Program-made: the position numbers and the translations under genes
From: JANQRA01 sp035762545
GTDB lineage: Bacteria > Actinomycetota > Acidimicrobiia > Spongiisociales > ZC4RG35
Direction of reading: 5' to 3'
Assembly: GCA_035762545.1 (NCBI GenBank)
Contig: DASTOM010000024.1
Coordinates: 62,001-126,000 of the forward strand
DNA: 64,000 bases
Part shown: positions 1 to 8,397 of the stretch, one piece after another
How the letters are laid out: the number at the start of each line of letters is the position of its first letter
Position numbering within the stretch: position 1 is the first letter of the stretch
Notes under the pieces: model-generated
What the model was told of the DNA's origin: nothing
Databases searched by the model: none
What the model saw: only the letters and a program-made list of their open reading frames with translations

Positions 1-1105
1 TCCAGAAGTACTTCTGGACGTCCTGTACCCACTCGAAGTAGCTGACGGTGACACCGCCCGCGTTGGCCAGGATGTCGGGCACGATGAAGATGCCCCTCTC
101 CCGCATGATGTCGTCGGCCTCGAGCGTGGTCGGGTTGTTGGCCCCTTCGATCACCAGCTTCGCCTTCACGTCGCCGGCATTGTCCGCACGCAGGACATTC
201 TGAATCGCCGCCGGGACCAAGACATCGACATCGAGAGCGAAGATCGCATCCCCGTCGATGAAATCGGCATCGGGGTATCCCTCGAGGAACCGGTTCTCAT
301 CCACCCACTTGCCCACGGCGTCGACATCGAGACCATCGGGGTTGTAGACGGCACCCGAGATGTCGGACACGGCGACGGGCTTGGCCTGCATGTCACGGGC
401 CGCTACTGCCGCATAACGGCCGACGTTCCCGAAACCGTGGATCGCCACCTTGGCTCCGACCGGGTTCATCTCGATGGTGTGAGCAGCCTGGGGCAGGAGG
501 AACATCAACCCCCGGCCGGTGGCTTCGCGTCGGGCGATGCTCCCACCCAATGCAGGTGGCTTACCGGTGACGATCGCGGGCACAGCGTGGCCGACATGTT
601 GGGAGTAGGTGTCCATCATCCACGCCATGACCTGTTCGTTGGTCCCCAGGTCCGGAGCCGGGATATCGGTGTCGGGACCGATCACGTTGATGATCTCCAT
701 CGTGAAGCGCCGGGTGACACGTTGCAGCTCTGCACGGGAGAGGTTCATCGGGTTGATACGGACTCCACCTTTGGCACCACCGAACGGGACCCCGACGATG
801 GAGCATTTCCAGGTCATCCACATGGCGAGGGCGGCGACCTCACCGAGGTCGACGTTGGTGTCGAAGCGAATGCCTCCCTTGGTCGGGCCCATCGTGGTGA
901 GGTGTTGCACCCGGTACCCGAAGATCGTTTCGACCTCGGTGTAGTTGTCGTGCCGGAACGGGAAGCTGACGACAGTCGACTTCTGCGGCACCCGCAATCT
1001 GTCTGCCACATTGTCGTCCAGCCCCATCAATTCGGCCACGCGGTTGAACTGCCCGACGGCCTCGTTGTACATCTGTGAGTCGAACTCAGGTCGCGACGAC
1101 TCCAC
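1..1105 (-). CDS. gdhA: Glu/Leu/Phe/Val dehydrogenase (glutamate dehydrogenase), C-terminus cut by window edge
   Basis: This enzyme interconverts glutamate and 2-oxoglutarate with NAD(P). About 368 residues are present and no stop occurs before the left edge. Seen: GPTKGGIRF (about 73-81), the lysines of MTWK (about 100) and GGAKGG (about 112), PAPDLGT with its conserved Asp, the Rossmann motif GFGNVG (about 224-229), and EGANNPTT. The GTG start at 1105 follows a GGAGG box by 4-5 nt; the nearby upstream ATG is out of frame. The protein begins directly with the N-terminal helix typical of the roughly 410-420 residue hexameric family. It is transcribed divergently from the adnA region. Coenzyme specificity cannot be judged. 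Confidence 0.93.
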   Translation of the reverse strand, partial: MESSRPEFDSQMYNEAVGQFNRVAELMGLDDNVADRLRVPQKSTVVSFPFRHDNYTEVETIFGYRVQHLTTMGPTKGGIRFDTNVDLGEVAALAMWMTWKCSIVGVPFGGAKGGVRINPMNLSRAELQRVTRRFTMEIINVIGPDTDIPAPDLGTNEQVMAWMMDTYSQHVGHAVPAIVTGKPPALGGSIARREATGRGLMFLLPQAAHTIEMNPVGAKVAIHGFGNVGRYAAVAARDMQAKPVAVSDISGAVYNPDGLDVDAVGKWVDENRFLEGYPDADFIDGDAIFALDVDVLVPAAIQNVLRADNAGDVKAKLVIEGANNPTTLEADDIMRERGIFIVPDILANAGGVTVSYFEWVQDVQKYFW

Positions 1106-1208
1106 AAGTCCTCCATCTAGAGATTGCGGTCTCCGATCCTATGTCTCCGGGGTCACAGGATGGTGCCACGAACAGAATCTGTCGGTGCCAGGTCGTACCT
1201 TGAAAGAT

Positions 1209-1331
1209 ATGGATACGAACTTCGAGACAATCGATCGGACCACGATCTTCGACGACCCCGTCGGCTATCTCGCCTGCTTCGGAATCTCCGCCGAAGTGGT
1301 CGCTGTCACCACCCTCCCGGTTGCCGCCTGA
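1209..1331 (+). CDS. Possible 40-residue small protein
   Basis: A short ORF (ATG at 1209, TGA at 1331) lies in the otherwise empty 243-bp divergent gap between gdhA and adnA. It has a weak purine-rich sequence (GAAAG) a few bases upstream. Third codon positions are roughly 80 percent G/C, like neighbouring genes. The product starts acidic (MDTNFETIDRT) and ends in a mostly hydrophobic tail with one cysteine (GYLACFGIS). I recognise no family. It could be a small membrane-associated protein, a leader peptide for adnA (its stop is 17 bp before the adnA GTG), or chance. Confidence 0.35.
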   Translation: MDTNFETIDRTTIFDDPVGYLACFGISAEVVAVTTLPVAA

Positions 1332-1348
1332 GTTCTACGATCGGAAGG

Positions 1349-4288
1349 GTGAGCGAGACGAGGCTGCGCCCCGATGACTGGCCGTCGGCCATCGCGGCAT
1401 CCGACGGCCGTCAGATCGTGGTCGCCGGGCCCGGCACCGGAAAGACCGAGTTCCTGGTGCGTCGCGTTGCACACATCCTCGAAGCGGGAAAGGCCCGACC
1501 CTCCGAGGTCATCGTCCTCTCGTTCTCCCGCCGTGCCGCGGCCAAGCTGGCCGACCGCATCTCGTCACTCGTCGGAGGCACGGGCGTTCCTGTCGACGTC
1601 ACCACGTTCCACTCCCTCGGGCTCCGACTGATCGAGACCGCCACCGGTGGTGACCGACCGGTCCCTTTGACCACCCCGGAACAGGTTGGTCTGGTCCGTC
1701 AGGTGCTCTCCCAGGAGAACCCGGCCGATTGGCCGGTGACCTACCGGGGCATCCTCGACACTCAGGCCTTTGCCACCGAAGTCGGAGATTTCCTACTCCG
1801 CTGTTCGGAGCGTCTCCTCTCCCCCGACGACCTGGCGACCATGGCTGCCGAGCGGGCCGACTGGCGGGGCCTGCCTGCTTTCTTCGATCGGTACCTGGCC
1901 CATCTCGACGCAGTTGGGCGCACCGACTACGGGGTTCTCCTCGCACATGCCGTCGACCTCCTCCGAAGCGAACGTGGAGAAGAAATCGCAGCCGACTACC
2001 GGTACGTGGTCGTGGACGAGTACCAGGACACGACGCCGGCACAGGCTGCGATGGCGGAGTTGCTGTCACGGTCCCACGGGAATCTCACGGTGGCCGGTGA
2101 CCCCTATCAGTCCATCTTCTCCTTCCGGGGCGCCGAGGTTCGCAACATCGCCGAGTTCACGGCCACGGCCGACACCAGGCGGATTGTTCTGGGAATGAGT
2201 TTCCGCGTGCCCGAGCCCATCATGACAGCCGCTCTGCGGGTCGTGTCCGGCGGAGATCTCCCTGGATCGGCAGGCCCGGTAGAGCCGGCATCCCATCCGG
2301 GCAGGACCGAGACCTATCTCTTCGACCAGGAGACTGCGGAAGCCGAGTGGATCGCCAGAGAGGTCGAGCACCTCATCCGGGTCGAAGGCATATCACCCGC
2401 CGAAATCGCCGTCGTGGTCCGCTCCAAGCGCGAGCTGATCGCCGAGTTGTCCCGGTCCCTGGACCGTCGCCGGGTTCCCCACGACCCACCTGATTCGAGG
2501 CTCGTGGATCATCCGGCGGTGCGGCTGTTCCAGGACGTGGTGACAGTCGCCGTCCACGACACCCGACCCACCGCTCCCACCCCCGTCGACTCCGCAACGT
2601 CAGACCATGCCATGCGCCGGGTACTTCTCGGTCCGCTGGTCGGGGTCAGCGTTGGCCTGGAACGGGAGTTGTTGCGCAAGCGTCGGCAGACGACGGTCCG
2701 ATGGCACGAGCTTCTCGCCGGGATGATGCCCGACCTGACCGGTTTGATCGAACTGCTGTCCGACCCGGCCTGGGCCGACGAGACCGGTGCCGCCGAAGGA
2801 TTCTGGGTGGCCTGGAGCACCCTCGACGGCATCGCTGATCTGGTCAACGACCCGGACCGTGACGAGTGGCGCCGCGCCTGGACTGCCTTCGGCCAGATGA
2901 TCGGGCGACAGGCGGAACGCGACCCGTCGGCCACGTTGGCCCGATTCTTCGAGATGGTCGACGAGGACGACTTCGAGGCCACACCGCTCATATCACACCG
3001 CCTGACTCATGGGAGGGTGAGCCTGACCACGCTCCACCAGGTGAAGGGGCTCGAGTTCGAGGTGGTGTTCATCGCCAACGCGACAGAGGGTGTGTTCCCC
3101 GATCTCCGCCGGAGCCGCCGAATGCTCCGACCCGAACTACTCTCGCCGGAACGGACCTCCGACCCCGAGGCGCAGCATCTGTTCCAGATCCAGGAGGAGA
3201 TGCGTCTCGCCTACACCGCGATGACCCGGGCCAAACGCCGGGTGGTCTGGACCGCGACCCAAGCGGGGATCGACCAGGGAGAGAGGAGACCGTCTCGATT
3301 CCTCCTCGCCGTTGCCGGCGGCCAAACATCCGGACCCCCCGCGGAGACGCCCAGCGAGCCGGTGACGATCCGCGAGACGGAGACCGCCCTGCGCCGGACC
3401 CTCCTGGACGTGGCTGCCGGTCCCGCACCACGGATCGCGGCCGCACGTGTTCTGGGAAACCGCCACCAGACGTGGTGGGATGCGGGCGGGTTCGCCGGGG
3501 CCGTCGAACCCGGTCCGGATCAGGGGGTCATCACCTCCGACTTCAGACTCTCCCCGAGCCAGGCAGACTCATATCGGCGCTGTCCCCGCCGCTACGTGCT
3601 GGAGCGGCGGTTGCGACTGGGCGATCCCGCCTCGGTGTGGGCACAATTCGGTTCGCTGGCCCACGACGTGCTGGAACGGGCCGAAAGCGAGGTGATCGGC
3701 ACCGGGGCCCGCCACGCCAACCTGGACCGTGTGCTCGAGATCCTCGACGAGGTGTGGTCGAGCGCCGATTTCGGCTCACCCGATCTCAATGCTGCGTGGA
3801 AGGCCAAGGCGTCGGACATGTTCACCAAGCTCTACGAGCATTGGCCAGGTAGAGGAGAGCCGGTCGGAGTGGAGCGGGACGTCGAGGCGGACATCGAAGG
3901 GGTGCGGTGGATCGGACGGGTCGACCGACTGGAGCGATCCGTGGAGGGTCTCCGGGTGGTCGACTACAAGACGAGCACCAGCGCACCGAGACTGGACGAT
4001 GCCGCCAAGTCGATCCAGCTCGGCTTCTACGCCAAGGCCATCGGTGACGTGGCGGACGAGCCGGTCATCGCCTCGGAGATGTGGTATCCGCGCACCGATG
4101 CGAAGAGTGTCACGACTCGCAAACTCGCGCTACATCTCCTCGACGAGATCCTCGATGAGATGGCCGCGATCACCAGGGAAGTGCGGGCGGAGAACTGGGA
4201 CCCGCAGGTCAGCGGTGACTGCAAGCGGTGTGCCTTCCGCCGATCGTGCCCGGCGTGGGTCGAGGGGCGGGGTGCCTTCCTGCCATGA
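1349..4288 (+). CDS. adnA: UvrD-like helicase/RecB-family nuclease, AdnA-like subunit
   Basis: Probable first subunit of the AdnAB DNA end-resection machine that replaces RecBCD/AddAB in many actinobacteria. The 979-residue protein has an N-terminal SF1 motor: Walker A AGPGTGKT (26-33), VVVDEYQDT (about 218-226) and GDPYQSIFSFRGA (about 250). The C-terminal PD-(D/E)XK nuclease has GRVDRL and VVDYKTS (about 870). Cysteines in RCPRRY (about 744) and CKRCAFRRSC (about 957) fit a 4Fe-4S staple. The GTG at 1349 was chosen because the protein then opens with the Q-motif region just before Walker A; the upstream extension to 1124 is low-quality sequence. The stop overlaps the adnB start (ATGA). The A/B assignment rests on gene order and architecture only. 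Confidence 0.85.
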   Translation: MSETRLRPDDWPSAIAASDGRQIVVAGPGTGKTEFLVRRVAHILEAGKARPSEVIVLSFSRRAAAKLADRISSLVGGTGVPVDVTTFHSLGLRLIETATGGDRPVPLTTPEQVGLVRQVLSQENPADWPVTYRGILDTQAFATEVGDFLLRCSERLLSPDDLATMAAERADWRGLPAFFDRYLAHLDAVGRTDYGVLLAHAVDLLRSERGEEIAADYRYVVVDEYQDTTPAQAAMAELLSRSHGNLTVAGDPYQSIFSFRGAEVRNIAEFTATADTRRIVLGMSFRVPEPIMTAALRVVSGGDLPGSAGPVEPASHPGRTETYLFDQETAEAEWIAREVEHLIRVEGISPAEIAVVVRSKRELIAELSRSLDRRRVPHDPPDSRLVDHPAVRLFQDVVTVAVHDTRPTAPTPVDSATSDHAMRRVLLGPLVGVSVGLERELLRKRRQTTVRWHELLAGMMPDLTGLIELLSDPAWADETGAAEGFWVAWSTLDGIADLVNDPDRDEWRRAWTAFGQMIGRQAERDPSATLARFFEMVDEDDFEATPLISHRLTHGRVSLTTLHQVKGLEFEVVFIANATEGVFPDLRRSRRMLRPELLSPERTSDPEAQHLFQIQEEMRLAYTAMTRAKRRVVWTATQAGIDQGERRPSRFLLAVAGGQTSGPPAETPSEPVTIRETETALRRTLLDVAAGPAPRIAAARVLGNRHQTWWDAGGFAGAVEPGPDQGVITSDFRLSPSQADSYRRCPRRYVLERRLRLGDPASVWAQFGSLAHDVLERAESEVIGTGARHANLDRVLEILDEVWSSADFGSPDLNAAWKAKASDMFTKLYEHWPGRGEPVGVERDVEADIEGVRWIGRVDRLERSVEGLRVVDYKTSTSAPRLDDAAKSIQLGFYAKAIGDVADEPVIASEMWYPRTDAKSVTTRKLALHLLDEILDEMAAITREVRAENWDPQVSGDCKRCAFRRSCPAWVEGRGAFLP

Positions 4289-7200
4289 GCATCGTCCCCA
4301 CTCCGGAACAGCAACGAATCCTCGACCTGGGCCCGACCTCGATCCGGGTCAGAGCCGGGGCAGGCACCGGGAAGACGACGACCGTTGCCCTGGTCATCGC
4401 CAACCTCGTCGCCAACCACGGGGTGGAGCCCGAACGCATCCTCGGGATGACATTCACGAACAAGGCCGCGGCCGAGCTCGCCCACCGTGTCGCCGAGATG
4501 CTTCCACCGGGCATCGACCCGGCTCGTCAGGTGGAGGTGCACACCTATCACGGCTTCGCGGCCCAGGTGCTCTCCGAGTTCGGTGTCCTCGCCGGCGTCG
4601 AGGCCAGGGCCGCCGTGATCACGCCCACATTCGCCCGACAGATAATCCGCGACGTCTTCTACGACACCTCGTACCAGCACCTCGACATGACGAACCAGCA
4701 GACCCTCGACCAGATCAAGAGGCTGGGTGATCAGTTCGGTGACCACCTGTTGCGACCTCACGATGTGATCAGAGCGGCCGGTATCCACGCCGGCGACGAC
4801 ATATGGGACAAACGTCTCGAGATGGCGCAGACGCTCCAGCGCTACAGCGATGCCAAGGCCGAGCTGGGAGTGGTCGACTATTCAGACCTGGTCACACTCT
4901 CGACCCAGATCCTCCGCGATCATCCGCCACTGGCCGAGATGGTCCGGGACCGTTACCGGGTGCTGGTCCTCGACGAGTATCAAGACACCAACCCGGCCCA
5001 GAGAGTCCTGATCACCACCATCTTTGGTAACGGCTTCCCGGTCGTCGCCGTTGGTGACGAGGACCAGACGATCTACGAATGGCGTGGTGCGTCAGCGGAG
5101 AACTTCGAGTTGTTCCTCGACCATTTCCCCACCGCCGATGGGTCACCGGCCCACGACGAAGGGCTGACCCTCAATCGCCGTTCCGGGACCGAGATCCTCG
5201 ACATCGCCAACGACATCCGCCAGACGGCCAATCCCGGCGCCGACGAGCTGCGACCGGCGGGCACCGAACCCGCCGAGGTGACCACGTACTGGGCCAAGGA
5301 CGCCCTCGCCGAGGCGGAGTGGATTGCCCGCCAATTCGAGGCCCTCCACGACAGAGGAGTCCGCTGGTCGGACATGGCGGTCCTGTTCCGCAAGAACAAG
5401 GACTTCTCGATCGTCGTCGACGTGCTCGGACGTCATGACATCCCGCTAGAGGTGGCCAACGTGGGGGGACTGCTGTCGGTACCGGAGGTCTCTTTCGTCA
5501 GGGCATGGCTGACGATTCTCCACAATCCCGAGGACTCAGCCGCCCTCGCCCAGGTCTTGTTCGGCAGCTCATATCGGCTCGGAATCGCCGATCTCGCCTT
5601 CCTGACCCGATGGTTGACCACGAACCAGGTCGTCAACGACGACGCGGAGAGCCCGGAGCTGGTCACCCTCGTGGAGGCGATCGAACGAGTCGACGAGATC
5701 GAAGGCCTCCCCGACGAGGCGCGCCGACGTCTGGAGCGTTTCCATCGCACCTACCGCGACCTCCTGGTGGAGACTCAGGGAGTCAACCTGGCCGAGACCT
5801 GTCGACTCATCCTCGACCGCACCAACGCCTGGGCGGATGTGGAGAGCCTCCCGCCCAACCCCCGTCTCACCGCGAGGCTGAACCTCTACCGGTTCCTCGA
5901 CCTCGCCGACGATTGGAGCCCGCTGTCGGGGCGACCTTCTCTGGCGGCGTTCCTCGACTACCTCCTGGCGATGGAGGAAGAGCCCGCGGAGGAACTCGAC
6001 TCGGCACGTCTCTCCGGGGAAGATGCCGTGACCCTGGTGACCGTTCATCGGGCCAAGGGCCTGGAATGGGAGAACGTGGCGATCCCCGCGGTCGCTGACG
6101 GGAACTTTCCTTCCAGGTCGGGGGCTTTCCCCGACCCTGATCGATTCCCCTATCAGGTCCCGGCCGAGCTCCGACTCGACACCGTCGTCTCCGACCTGCC
6201 GGACACCGATGATGGACGGGCCGCCTTCTACAGGGAGAGACACGCCTCTCAGGAATGGAGAGTCGCCTACGTGGCGGCCACCCGTGCCAAGAAGCGTCTC
6301 TTCGTGAGCGGCGCATATTGGTACGGCCTTCCCGAGCCCAGACTCACACCAGCCGAGCCCTCACCATTGTTCGAGCTGATCGAGGCCCACCCGTCCAGCG
6401 TCAGCGACGGTCACGTCGACGTCGGTCCCCGACCGGCGATCATGCGGACCCCGGACCAGACGGTGACTCCGGACCCACTCTTCGCCGACGGCTGGCAGTC
6501 TGCTCTCCGTATGGCGGCCGATCGACCCGAAGAGCTCGATGCGATGGCGGACAGGGAGGCTGTGCGTGACGAATACGAAGATCTGGTCAGACGGCACGTC
6601 GATCGTCTTTTCGAGCTCGACGACTCGACCGACGCGGCCCCGGAGCCCGAACCGAGAACCGTCTCGGTGACCGGTCTCGTGACCTACGCCCAATGCCCGA
6701 AGCGGTTCTTCTGGACCGACATCGATCCTCTGCCCCGGAAGCGCAACCCCGCTGCGATACGAGGCAGCGAGGTGCATCGTCGAATCGAGCTGCACCAGCT
6801 GGGACAGGTCCCATTCGAGGACTTCTCTGAGGACCTCTACGACAACGTCGCCGACGACGGGGAGGGTGTCGGGGCATTCGCCGCTTACGAAGGCTCTCGG
6901 TTCGCCAACACCCGGGCGGCATTGATCGAAGCTCCCTTCACCGTGGCCCTCGACAACGGGCATCGCATCCGCGGACGCATCGACGCCATCTACGCCGACG
7001 GCAAACGTTGGGAGATCGTCGACTTCAAGAGCGGTCGCCGCCGTGACGACCCGGCCCGGATGGTGCAGCTGCAGGCGTATGCCGTCGCCGCCGACGATGT
7101 CGACTTCGGTATCGCCCGTCCCGAGGAGCTGGACGTGACCTTCGCCTATCTAGGTGGCGGGGTGGACGAGCACACCGAGCGCGCCGACCCAACGTGGGTC

Positions 7201-7338
7201 GACTCGGCCCGCAGAACGCTCCACCAGCTCACCGACCGGATCGAGAGGGGCGACTACGAGGCGCAGCCCGGAAGCTGGTGCGGACAGTGTGACTTCCTCC
7301 AATTCTGCGAACCGGGGCAGGTCGAGGTGGCGACGTGA
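4285..7338 (+). CDS. adnB: UvrD-like helicase/RecB-family nuclease, AdnB-like subunit
   Basis: Partner subunit of the AdnAB-type double-strand-break resection complex, 1017 residues. Seen: Walker A AGAGTGKTTT (about 23-32), LVLDEYQDTNPAQ (about 226), GDEDQTIYEWRGA, VTVHRAKGLEWENV and VAATRAKKRL for the motor. The C-terminal nuclease shows CPKRFFW (about 803), GRIDAIY, VDFKSG (about 911), QLQAYAVAA and CGQCDFLQFC (about 998-1007), the four Cys expected of an iron-sulfur nuclease domain. ATG 4285 overlaps the adnA stop by 4 bp (ATGA), indicating translational coupling and an equimolar complex. The stop overlaps the GTG of plsY in the same way. Confidence 0.87.
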   Translation: MSIVPTPEQQRILDLGPTSIRVRAGAGTGKTTTVALVIANLVANHGVEPERILGMTFTNKAAAELAHRVAEMLPPGIDPARQVEVHTYHGFAAQVLSEFGVLAGVEARAAVITPTFARQIIRDVFYDTSYQHLDMTNQQTLDQIKRLGDQFGDHLLRPHDVIRAAGIHAGDDIWDKRLEMAQTLQRYSDAKAELGVVDYSDLVTLSTQILRDHPPLAEMVRDRYRVLVLDEYQDTNPAQRVLITTIFGNGFPVVAVGDEDQTIYEWRGASAENFELFLDHFPTADGSPAHDEGLTLNRRSGTEILDIANDIRQTANPGADELRPAGTEPAEVTTYWAKDALAEAEWIARQFEALHDRGVRWSDMAVLFRKNKDFSIVVDVLGRHDIPLEVANVGGLLSVPEVSFVRAWLTILHNPEDSAALAQVLFGSSYRLGIADLAFLTRWLTTNQVVNDDAESPELVTLVEAIERVDEIEGLPDEARRRLERFHRTYRDLLVETQGVNLAETCRLILDRTNAWADVESLPPNPRLTARLNLYRFLDLADDWSPLSGRPSLAAFLDYLLAMEEEPAEELDSARLSGEDAVTLVTVHRAKGLEWENVAIPAVADGNFPSRSGAFPDPDRFPYQVPAELRLDTVVSDLPDTDDGRAAFYRERHASQEWRVAYVAATRAKKRLFVSGAYWYGLPEPRLTPAEPSPLFELIEAHPSSVSDGHVDVGPRPAIMRTPDQTVTPDPLFADGWQSALRMAADRPEELDAMADREAVRDEYEDLVRRHVDRLFELDDSTDAAPEPEPRTVSVTGLVTYAQCPKRFFWTDIDPLPRKRNPAAIRGSEVHRRIELHQLGQVPFEDFSEDLYDNVADDGEGVGAFAAYEGSRFANTRAALIEAPFTVALDNGHRIRGRIDAIYADGKRWEIVDFKSGRRRDDPARMVQLQAYAVAADDVDFGIARPEELDVTFAYLGGGVDEHTERADPTWVDSARRTLHQLTDRIERGDYEAQPGSWCGQCDFLQFCEPGQVEVAT

Positions 7339-7946
7339 CTTTCATGGCCGTCGCCCTCGGCTACCTGATCGGATCGATTCCGACGGCGGGGTGGCTGGCG
7401 CGTCGGAAGGGGATCGACCTGCGGACGGAAGGCTCCGGCAACCCGGGGACGAAAAACGCACTCGGGACCGGTGGCCCACGTCTCGCCGCCGCTGTGCTGG
7501 TCGTGGAGGCAACGAAAGGCTTCGGAGCGGTATGCCTCGGATCGGCGATGGGTGCCGACATCGGGGCCGTGGCGGCCGGAATCGGTGCGGTTGCGGGCAA
7601 CGTCTTCAACATCTGGTACCGATTCGAAGGAGGCAAGGGACTCGGGATCTCCCTCGGGGTCCTGGCCGGTCTGTGGCCCGTCGTCCTCCCGGTGATCCTG
7701 GTTGTCATAATCGTGGCGGCGGTGATCACCCGTTCCGCGGGGCTGGCGGCTTTGGCCGCCATGGCCGCTCTGCTCGGTTCAGCCCTCGTGTGGGCGGCAC
7801 GGGACTGGCCTACGTTCGGGCTCGCCTCCACCGGGCCGCAGTTGATCGTGTTCTCACTGGCAGTGACCGCCGTGATGGCGTGGAAACACGGGACGGACTC
7901 GCCCCTCAATCCAGCCTGGAATTCGTCACGGAGAACAGCAGTGTGA
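7335..7946 (+). CDS. plsY: Glycerol-3-phosphate acyltransferase, PlsY family
   Basis: Integral membrane enzyme that acylates glycerol-3-phosphate from acyl-phosphate to give lysophosphatidate, the first step of phospholipid synthesis. The 203-residue protein begins GYLIGSIPTAGW and carries motif 1 GSGNPGTKN (33-41; the family usually has GSGNxGxTN, so GTKN is a variant) and motif 2 FEGGKG (97-102). Several hydrophobic segments follow. The GTG start overlaps the adnB stop (GTGA), so it belongs to the adnAB operon. The 3' end overlaps the convergent dtd gene by 41 bp. No plsX is visible in the window. Confidence 0.88.
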   Translation: MTFMAVALGYLIGSIPTAGWLARRKGIDLRTEGSGNPGTKNALGTGGPRLAAAVLVVEATKGFGAVCLGSAMGADIGAVAAGIGAVAGNVFNIWYRFEGGKGLGISLGVLAGLWPVVLPVILVVIIVAAVITRSAGLAALAAMAALLGSALVWAARDWPTFGLASTGPQLIVFSLAVTAVMAWKHGTDSPLNPAWNSSRRTAV

Positions 7947-8361
7947 CCGGGCCCTCATTCACCGATTCGACCGACATCGACGCCCCGAACACCCCTGTGG
8001 CCGTGGGGATTCCCATCCTGGACAACGTCGCGACCATCTGATCGAGCAAGGGTGCGGCGACCTCTGGGGGAGAAGCAGCCGTGAACGAAGGTCTTCTTCC
8101 CCTTTTGACGTCGCCGAGCAACGTGAACTGACTGACGACGAGGACCTCGCCGGACACGTCGCCTATCGACAGGTTCATCTTCCCCACCTCGTCGGGAAAA
8201 ACACGGAGACCCGCGATCTTGTCCGCGGCCACCGCCACATCCTCGGCACTATCGCCATTCTCGATGCCCACGAGAATGAGAAAGCCGCGGCCGATCGACG
8301 ACACGACGACACCGTCGACGGTCACCGATGCCCGACCAACCCGCTGCAGGACGACTCTCAC
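7906..8361 (-). CDS. dtd: D-aminoacyl-tRNA deacylase
   Basis: Hydrolyses D-amino acids (and glycine) mischarged on tRNA, a chiral proofreading function in the cytosol. The 151-residue length matches the DTD family. Seen: N-terminal RVVLQRVGRASVTVDG, the active-site motif SQFTL (77-81), RGRRPSF and the Gly-cisPro motif EGPVT (136-140). The GTG start at 8361 was chosen because the family starts exactly at (M)RVVLQRV; the 25 extra upstream codons would overlap the divergent plsB start. The tail overlaps plsY by 41 bp. Confidence 0.92.
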   Translation of the reverse strand: MRVVLQRVGRASVTVDGVVVSSIGRGFLILVGIENGDSAEDVAVAADKIAGLRVFPDEVGKMNLSIGDVSGEVLVVSQFTLLGDVKRGRRPSFTAASPPEVAAPLLDQMVATLSRMGIPTATGVFGASMSVESVNEGPVTLLFSVTNSRLD

Positions 8362-8397
8362 CTGCGCGATTCTGGCACTCAATAGAGTGGAGCTCTC

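Noticed and set aside
437..1078. 213-codon plus-strand frame inside gdhA
   Set aside because: Antisense to a clear glutamate dehydrogenase with full motifs.
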